A DNA stretch of 35,762 nucleotides from positions 1 to 35,762 of the forward strand of contig JBKPQY010000095.1 of assembly GCA_046734315.1 (NCBI GenBank). The letters run 5' to 3'. The notes under the pieces are model-generated. The model was given only the letters and a program-made list of their open reading frames with translations. It did no database searches and was not told the origin of the DNA. This document shows, in pieces, positions 31,269 through 35,762 of the stretch. Each line of letters starts with the position of its first letter. Within the stretch, counting starts at the first letter, position 1. Source of the DNA: DASXRA01 sp046734315 (GTDB lineage Bacteria > Actinomycetota > Actinomycetes > Mycobacteriales > Jatrophihabitantaceae). The translations under genes were made by a program, and so were the position numbers.

Positions 31269-32189
31269 TCACTCGCTCTCGCGTGCTGCCGCTGCCAGAG
31301 CGTCGGCACCACCGACGATCTCGCTGATTTCCTGGGTGATCTCAGCCTGGCGAGCCTGGTTCGCCAGCCGAGTGTATGTGCGGATGAGGTCGTCGGCGTT
31401 GTCGCTGGCGGACTTCATAGCGCGCCGGCGCGCTGCTGACTCCGATGCCGCCGCCTCGAGCAGTGCCGCGAACAGCCGGGCGCTGATGTAGCGCGGCAAC
31501 AGGGCGTCGACGAGCTGCTCGGCCTCGGGCTCGAACTCGTACAGCGCCTGCGACTCGTCAGCCTCCTCGGGCTCGCCGGCGGCCCGCACCGGAGACACCT
31601 GGGCGACCGTCGGGACCTGGGTCACCATCGACTCGAATCGGGTATACACCACGTACAGCTCATCGATGCCGCGCCGTCCCTGCGACTCGCCCGCGCTCGT
31701 CGCGGACAGAGCGCCGACGACCGCTTCGGTGGCGTCCCGCGCCGCGAGAAAGGTCGGCTGCTCCGAGAAACCCGTCCACGTTCCCTCGAGCTCGATGTGC
31801 CGGAACCGGTAGTAGGCGACGCCCTTGCGGCCGATGACGTAACGCACCGGCTGGATACCTTGGGCGTGCAGCCGGTCGGCCAGCTCGTTCGCGCGCTTGA
31901 TCACGTTCGCGCTGTAGCCGCCGGCGAGGCCACGGTCGCTGGTGATCATGACGATGCCGGAACGCTGCGGTGATTCCGTGCCGGTGAGCATCGGGTGCGG
32001 CTGCGTCGCGTTGCGAGCCAAGGCCGCGAGTGCACGGGTGAGTTCGACGACGTAGGGGCGAGCCGCGTTGATCCGCGCCTGCGCCTTGGCGATCCGCGAG
32101 GTGGCGATGAGCTCCATCGCTTTGGTGATCTTCTTCGTCGACTGCACGGTGCGGACCCGCCGCCGGTACACCCGCAGCTGAGCGCCCAT
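31269..32189 (-). CDS. atpG: ATP synthase F1 gamma subunit
   Basis: ATG 32189 shares one base with the atpA stop (TAATG) and gives 306 aa. The N-terminal helix MGAQLRVYRRRVRTVQSTKKITKAMELIATSR and the C-terminal helix AMKSASDNADDLIRTYTRLANQARQAEITQEISEIVGGADAL form the rotating shaft. ITSDRGLAGGYSANV marks the Rossmann-like middle. An acidic insert around AAGEPEEADESQALYEFEPEAEQ is longer than in E. coli, as is usual in actinobacteria. The frame open upstream of 32189 belongs to antisense of atpA and is not coding. Confidence 0.97.
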   Translation of the reverse strand: MGAQLRVYRRRVRTVQSTKKITKAMELIATSRIAKAQARINAARPYVVELTRALAALARNATQPHPMLTGTESPQRSGIVMITSDRGLAGGYSANVIKRANELADRLHAQGIQPVRYVIGRKGVAYYRFRHIELEGTWTGFSEQPTFLAARDATEAVVGALSATSAGESQGRRGIDELYVVYTRFESMVTQVPTVAQVSPVRAAGEPEEADESQALYEFEPEAEQLVDALLPRYISARLFAALLEAAASESAARRRAMKSASDNADDLIRTYTRLANQARQAEITQEISEIVGGADALAAAARESE

Positions 32190-33799
32190 TAGCTTGCGGC
32201 GGCTTCCACCGGCGCCTGCTCCTCCGAGTCCTCCGAGGCCGGCGTGGCGGCCGGGCCGGTCGTGGCGAACTGCTTCTTCACCTCGACGACGGCCTCCTCG
32301 AGCGCCGCCGCCGTCTCGTCGCTCAAAACGCCGGTTTCGACGATTGACTTGAAGATCTCCGGCCGGTTGTGCGCGATGTAGGAGTGGAACTCCTCTTCGA
32401 AGGCCCGGACGTCGCCGACCTCCAGATCGTCGAGCTTGCCCGTGGTGCCCGCCCATATCGAGACGATCTCGCGCTCTACCGGGAACGGCGAGGCGGCCGG
32501 CTGCTTGAGCAACTCGACTAGACGCGCCCCGCGGCGCAACTGGTCCTGGCTCGCCTTGTCGAGGTCCGAGCCGAATGCGGCGAACGCCTCGAGCTCGCGG
32601 TACTGGGCAAGGTCCACGCGCAGCCGCCCGGCGACCGACCGCATCGCCTTGGACTGCGCCGCCCCGCCGACGCGGGAGACGGAAATGCCCACGTTGATCG
32701 CCGGGCGCACGCCGGCGTTGAACAGGTCGGTCTCCAGGAAGCACTGCCCGTCGGTGATCGAGATGACATTGGTCGGGATGTACGCCGAGATGTCGTTGCC
32801 CTTCGTCTCGATGATCGGCAATCCCGTCATCGATCCGCCGCCCAGCTCGTCGGAGAGCTTCGCGCACCGTTCGAGCAGCCGCGAGTGCAGGTAGAACACG
32901 TCGCCCGGGTACGCCTCACGACCCGGCGGCCGGCGCAGCAGCAACGACACCGCGCGGTATGCCTCGGCCTGCTTGCTCAGGTCGTCGAACACGATCAGCA
33001 CGTGCTTGCGGGCGTACATCCAGTGCTGGCCGATCGCCGACCCGGTGTACGGCGCGATGTACTTGAAGCCGGCCGAGTCGGACGCCGGCGCGGCGACGAT
33101 CGACGTGTACGCCAGCGCGCCGGCCTCGTCCAGCGTCTGCTTGACCGCGGCGATCGTCGAGCCTTTCTGCCCGATGCCGACGTAGATGCAGCGCACCTGC
33201 TTGGAAGGGTCGCCGCTCTTCCAGTTGTCTCTCTGGTTGATGATCGCGTCCACGCAGACCGTGGTCTTGCCGGTCTGCCGGTCGCCGATGATCAGCTGCC
33301 GTTGCCCCCGGCCGATGGCGGTCATCGAGTCGATGGCCTTGATGCCGGTCAGCAAGGCCTCCTTGACGTCCTGCCGCTGCACCACCGTCGGCGCCTGGAG
33401 CTCGAGGGCACGCCGCGCCTCGGTCTCGATCTCGCCCAACCCGTCGATCGGGTTGCCCAGCGCGTCGACCACCCGGCCCAGGTAGCCGTCGCCGACCGGC
33501 ACGGAGAGCACCTCGCCGGTGCGCTTGACCGTCTGGCCTTCCTCGATCTTGGATGCGTCGCCCAGGATTACCACACCGATGTCGCGTACGTCGAGGTTGA
33601 GCGCGACGCCGAGGGTGCCACCCTCGAACTCGAGCAGCTCGTTCGCCATCGCGCTCGGGAGCCCCTCGACGGTCGCGATGCCGTCGCCGGTCTCGGCGAC
33701 GACGCCGATCTCCTCGCGGGACGCCTCCGGCGTGTAGGAGGTCACGTAGCTCTCGATCGCGCTGCGGATCTCGTCCGCGGAGATCGTCAGCTCTGCCAT
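32189..33799 (-). CDS. atpA: ATP synthase F1 alpha subunit
   Basis: This 536-aa subunit carries the P-loop GDRQTGKT (172-179), the arginine-finger segment ISVSRVGGAAQ, and the N-terminal SREEIGVVAETGDGIATVEGLPSAMANELLEF. The C-terminal extension (about 511-536: VKKQFATTGPAATPASEDSEEQAPVEAAAS) is acidic and disordered, as in mycobacterial alpha subunits where an extended C-terminus suppresses ATP hydrolysis. Its effect here is inferred only. It overlaps atpG by one base and follows atpH by 35. Confidence 0.98.
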   Translation of the reverse strand: MAELTISADEIRSAIESYVTSYTPEASREEIGVVAETGDGIATVEGLPSAMANELLEFEGGTLGVALNLDVRDIGVVILGDASKIEEGQTVKRTGEVLSVPVGDGYLGRVVDALGNPIDGLGEIETEARRALELQAPTVVQRQDVKEALLTGIKAIDSMTAIGRGQRQLIIGDRQTGKTTVCVDAIINQRDNWKSGDPSKQVRCIYVGIGQKGSTIAAVKQTLDEAGALAYTSIVAAPASDSAGFKYIAPYTGSAIGQHWMYARKHVLIVFDDLSKQAEAYRAVSLLLRRPPGREAYPGDVFYLHSRLLERCAKLSDELGGGSMTGLPIIETKGNDISAYIPTNVISITDGQCFLETDLFNAGVRPAINVGISVSRVGGAAQSKAMRSVAGRLRVDLAQYRELEAFAAFGSDLDKASQDQLRRGARLVELLKQPAASPFPVEREIVSIWAGTTGKLDDLEVGDVRAFEEEFHSYIAHNRPEIFKSIVETGVLSDETAAALEEAVVEVKKQFATTGPAATPASEDSEEQAPVEAAAS

Positions 33800-33834
33800 C
33801 TATCTGTTCCCCATCTCGTATCGTCAGTCGCGCG

Positions 33835-34659
33835 TCAGTGGCCGACCAGCGCCGTCCGTGCCGTGGCGAACCGTCCGGCGACGCTGCCGTCGATGAGCTC
33901 GTCGCCGATGCGAATCACCAGACCGCCCTGTACGGACGGATCGACGGCCGTGCGCACGGCGATCGGGCGACCGTAAATCCCGCTCAGCGCCCGCGCCAGG
34001 CGCTGCTCCTGGCTTGCGGTCACCGGCACCGCAGAGAGGACCCGCGCCACCGAACGCTCGCGCCGTGCCGCCGCCGTCTGGAGCAAGTCGTCTATCGCAC
34101 CCTCGACACTACGCTTTCGCGGGCTGGACACTGCGTGCTCGAGGAGCCTCTGGGTGATGGGGTGGACCCGGCCGAACACCACGTCGCGCAGCAGCGCGGT
34201 ACGCCGCTCGGCGGGCACTGATACCTCGTCGAGCAGCGTGACGAGCTGTGCCTGGGTGTCGAGAACGCGTTCGAAGCGGAACAGCTGGTCCTCGACCTCG
34301 TCAAGCACGCCGCCGAGCTCGGCGGTGCGCAGCAGCACCTCGTCACCGGCCTGCTCGAGGCCGTCGGTGAGGTCCCATGGCGATGACCAGCGCATCGCCG
34401 CCGCGGCCTTGACCACGGAGAGAGTCGCGGGCCCGACCTTGTCCCCGAGCAGCCGGCTCACGAGTTGGGCGCGCGACTCTTCGGTCGTCGACGGATCGCC
34501 CACGATCCGGCGCAGCCGCGGCGCCTCGACGAGCAGGCCGGCGACCGCGTACAGCTGCTCGGCAAGCTCGGTCAGCTCGGCGCTGGACAGGGGCGCCGTC
34601 TCGGTGTCCAGGTGGGCGTGCAGCTCCGCCATCGCGTGACGGCTGGCGGCGCGGATCAC
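33835..34659 (-). CDS. atpH: ATP synthase F1 delta subunit
   Basis: The GTG start at 34659 with AGGGG upstream gives 274 aa. Residues about 1-105 form a helical domain (AELTELAEQLYAVAGLLVEAPRLRRIVGDPSTTEESRAQLVSRLL), and a central helical region has DEVEDQLFRFERVL. The C-terminal part, ARVLSAVPVTASQEQRLARALSGIYGRPIAVRTAVDPSVQGGLVIRIGDELIDGSV, is the conserved delta signature. It is longer than the ~180-aa E. coli delta, as normal for actinobacteria. There is no fusion to subunit b, because a separate atpF precedes it. It anchors the stator to the F1 head. Confidence 0.95.
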   Translation of the reverse strand: MIRAASRHAMAELHAHLDTETAPLSSAELTELAEQLYAVAGLLVEAPRLRRIVGDPSTTEESRAQLVSRLLGDKVGPATLSVVKAAAAMRWSSPWDLTDGLEQAGDEVLLRTAELGGVLDEVEDQLFRFERVLDTQAQLVTLLDEVSVPAERRTALLRDVVFGRVHPITQRLLEHAVSSPRKRSVEGAIDDLLQTAAARRERSVARVLSAVPVTASQEQRLARALSGIYGRPIAVRTAVDPSVQGGLVIRIGDELIDGSVAGRFATARTALVGH

Positions 34660-34711
34660 CGGGACCCCTGCGAAGTCGTGGAGCCACCGGGGAGCGACTT
34701 CGTGGGGTGGG

Positions 34712-35248
34712 TCATGTGCCGCGCCCGGCGGCGTCGCGCTGCTCGAGGTCGGCGAGGAAGGAATCGACCGTCGCCCGGACCTGCCTGTCGTCGGACAGGC
34801 GCTGCCCGACGATCTTTTCCGACAGCTCCACAGCCAGCGATCCGATCTCCCCGCGCAGCTCGCGGACGACCTGGGTCCGCTGCTGTTGCAGCTGCTCCTC
34901 GCCGCGGGCGACGATGCGGGCCTGCTCCTCCTGGGCCTGCGTGCGCAGCTCCTCGACGACCTGCTGCGCCTCGGCGCGCGCGCCTTCGCGGATCTGCGCC
35001 GCCTCGACGCGCGCCTCGTTCAGCGCGCGCTGGTATTCGGCCTGCGCCTCGGCGAGCCTCTCCTTGGCCTTCTCGCTGTCCTCCACCTGCTGGTGGATCA
35101 TCTCCTGACGCTCGCGCATCGCCTTTTGGATCGGGGGTACGACGTATCGCCGCAGGATCAGCAGGATGAGAACGAACGCGAAGAGCTCCGCGAAGAAGGT
35201 CGCGTTCGGGACGAGGAAGTTGCCATCCGCGTGCACGGTCTGCGCCAT
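34712..35248 (-). CDS. atpF: ATP synthase Fo subunit b
   Basis: ATG 35248 gives 178 aa (MAQTVHADGNFLVPNATFF). A TTG nine bases upstream is too close to the GGAG at about 35261. One membrane helix (about 18-36, FAELFAFVLILLILRRYVV) is followed by a long charged coiled coil (ERQEMIHQQVEDSEKAKERLAEAQAEYQRALNEARVEAAQ onward) to a C-terminal LSEKIVGQRLSDD segment that contacts delta. It forms the peripheral stalk. It starts 13 bases after the atpE stop. Confidence 0.96.
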   Translation of the reverse strand: MAQTVHADGNFLVPNATFFAELFAFVLILLILRRYVVPPIQKAMRERQEMIHQQVEDSEKAKERLAEAQAEYQRALNEARVEAAQIREGARAEAQQVVEELRTQAQEEQARIVARGEEQLQQQRTQVVRELRGEIGSLAVELSEKIVGQRLSDDRQVRATVDSFLADLEQRDAAGRGT

Positions 35249-35261
35249 GACCGTCAAGCTC

Positions 35262-35522
35262 CTACTTTGCGAGAACGAAGACGAACAGCACGGCGAAGGC
35301 GAGGTTGATGAAGTACATCGCCTCGACCAGACCCACGGTCAGGAAGAACAGTGTCTGCAGGCGCCCCTGCGCTTCGGGCTGGCGAGCAACGCCCTGGATC
35401 AGCGAGCTACCGGCAAGACCGTCACCGATCGCAGCGCCGACAGCACCTCCGCCCAGCGCCATGCCCCCGCCTATGAAGGCGCCGGCTAACGTAATGGACT
35501 TGGTCGTTACATCGACGGCCAT
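35262..35522 (-). CDS. atpE: ATP synthase Fo subunit c
   Basis: The 86-aa hairpin of two membrane helices has the Gly-rich first helix (GAFIGGGMALGGGAVGAAIGDG), the polar loop ARQPEAQGRL and the second helix with the proton-carrying Glu67 (FLTVGLVEAMYFINLAF). The carboxylate is Glu and the flanking residues resemble the mycobacterial c subunit that bedaquiline binds. The ring of these subunits drives rotation. It lies 38 bases after atpB. Confidence 0.97.
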   Translation of the reverse strand: MAVDVTTKSITLAGAFIGGGMALGGGAVGAAIGDGLAGSSLIQGVARQPEAQGRLQTLFFLTVGLVEAMYFINLAFAVLFVFVLAK

Positions 35523-35560
35523 TTCTCTCCTCTCGTGTTTCGGGTGTGGCTATACCCGGA

Positions 35561-35762
35561 TCAGTGCGCGCCTTCCTCCTCGGCGGGCTTGACCGAACTG
35601 AAGTACAAGATCGTCAGCAGGGCGAAGATGAACGCCTGGATCAGCCCGATGAACATCTCGAACAGCTTCCAGACGACCTCGGGCGCCCACAGGATGACAG
35701 CGGGGAACAGCGCGATCAGCGACACCATGATCACGCCGGAGAAGATGTTGCCGAACAGCCGC
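35561..35762 (-). CDS. atpB: ATP synthase Fo subunit a (5' partial, C-terminal end only)
   Basis: Only the last 66 residues lie in the window; the gene continues past the right edge. They read RLFGNIFSGVIMVSLIALFP, then a helix AVILWAPEVVWKLFEMFIGL, then IQAFIFALLTILYFSSVKPAEEEGAH. RLFGN is the subunit a signature carrying the essential Arg of the proton channel. Together with atpE it fixes this end as the start of the atp operon. Confidence 0.93.
   Translation of the reverse strand, partial: RLFGNIFSGVIMVSLIALFPAVILWAPEVVWKLFEMFIGLIQAFIFALLTILYFSSVKPAEEEGAH

Noticed and set aside
32190..32867. Upstream extension of the atpG frame
   Set aside because: It lies inside atpA in another frame; gamma homology starts at ATG 32189.

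Overview
The window is high-GC, densely packed chromosomal DNA of an actinobacterium. The lineage markers are NucS (the actinobacterial/archaeal mismatch endonuclease), the DUF2550 gene just after atpC, a MurA with Asp in place of the usual active-site Cys, a SigK/RskA-type sigma/anti-sigma pair, a DivIVA-like coiled-coil protein, and frequent GTG starts with ATGA overlaps. I cannot name the genus; an actinomycete near the Frankiales/Jatrophihabitans/Sporichthya group is a guess. There is no tRNA, rRNA, CRISPR array or insertion sequence, and no gene-free stretch over 300 bases.

Layout: (1) 1-4710: 3' part of an S66 LD-carboxypeptidase/MccF-like gene, a MarR regulator divergent from a glutaryl-CoA dehydrogenase-type acyl-CoA dehydrogenase, a DUF2127 membrane protein, then sigK-rskA. 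(2) 4736-10991, all minus strand: a compact five-gene run, in transcription order DUF4331 surface protein, secreted TPR protein, NicO/RcnA-type Ni/Co transporter with a His-rich loop, SigE-family ECF sigma factor, and a membrane-anchored partner. A hairpin overlaps the Shine-Dalgarno of its first gene, and a 13-bp-stem hairpin lies between its first and second genes. (3) 11118-15163: acetyl-CoA acetyltransferase and meaB (minus), divergent from methylmalonyl-CoA epimerase and crotonyl-CoA carboxylase/reductase (plus). (4) 15417-24892: a DivIVA-like coiled-coil protein, a tandem-duplicated 3-hydroxybutyryl-CoA dehydrogenase, an aldehyde dehydrogenase, a 43-aa small protein, nucS divergent from NAD kinase, OsmC, an aldo/keto reductase, and ethylmalonyl-CoA mutase. 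(5) 24969-28772: a phosphoribosyltransferase, a small membrane protein, murA divergent from a PduO-type cobalamin adenosyltransferase, then a decayed patch holding an ECF sigma C-terminal remnant, a 55-aa small gene and a frameshifted gene. (6) 28839-35762: DUF2550 and the F1Fo ATP synthase operon atpB(partial)-E-F-H-A-G-D-C on the minus strand.

How the genes fit: regions 3 to 5 supply most of the early ethylmalonyl-CoA pathway (thiolase, 3-hydroxybutyryl-CoA dehydrogenase, Ccr, epimerase, Ecm), the mutase chaperone MeaB, and the ATP:cob(I)alamin adenosyltransferase that makes the mutase cofactor. The NicO transporter could connect cobalt handling to this B12 demand, but that is inference. 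The most promising little-described item is the DUF4331-TPR-NicO-ECF sigma-partner run with its two RNA hairpins. A dispersed ~95-bp repeat also stands out; it lies downstream of ccr and inside the ATP synthase operon between atpD and atpC.
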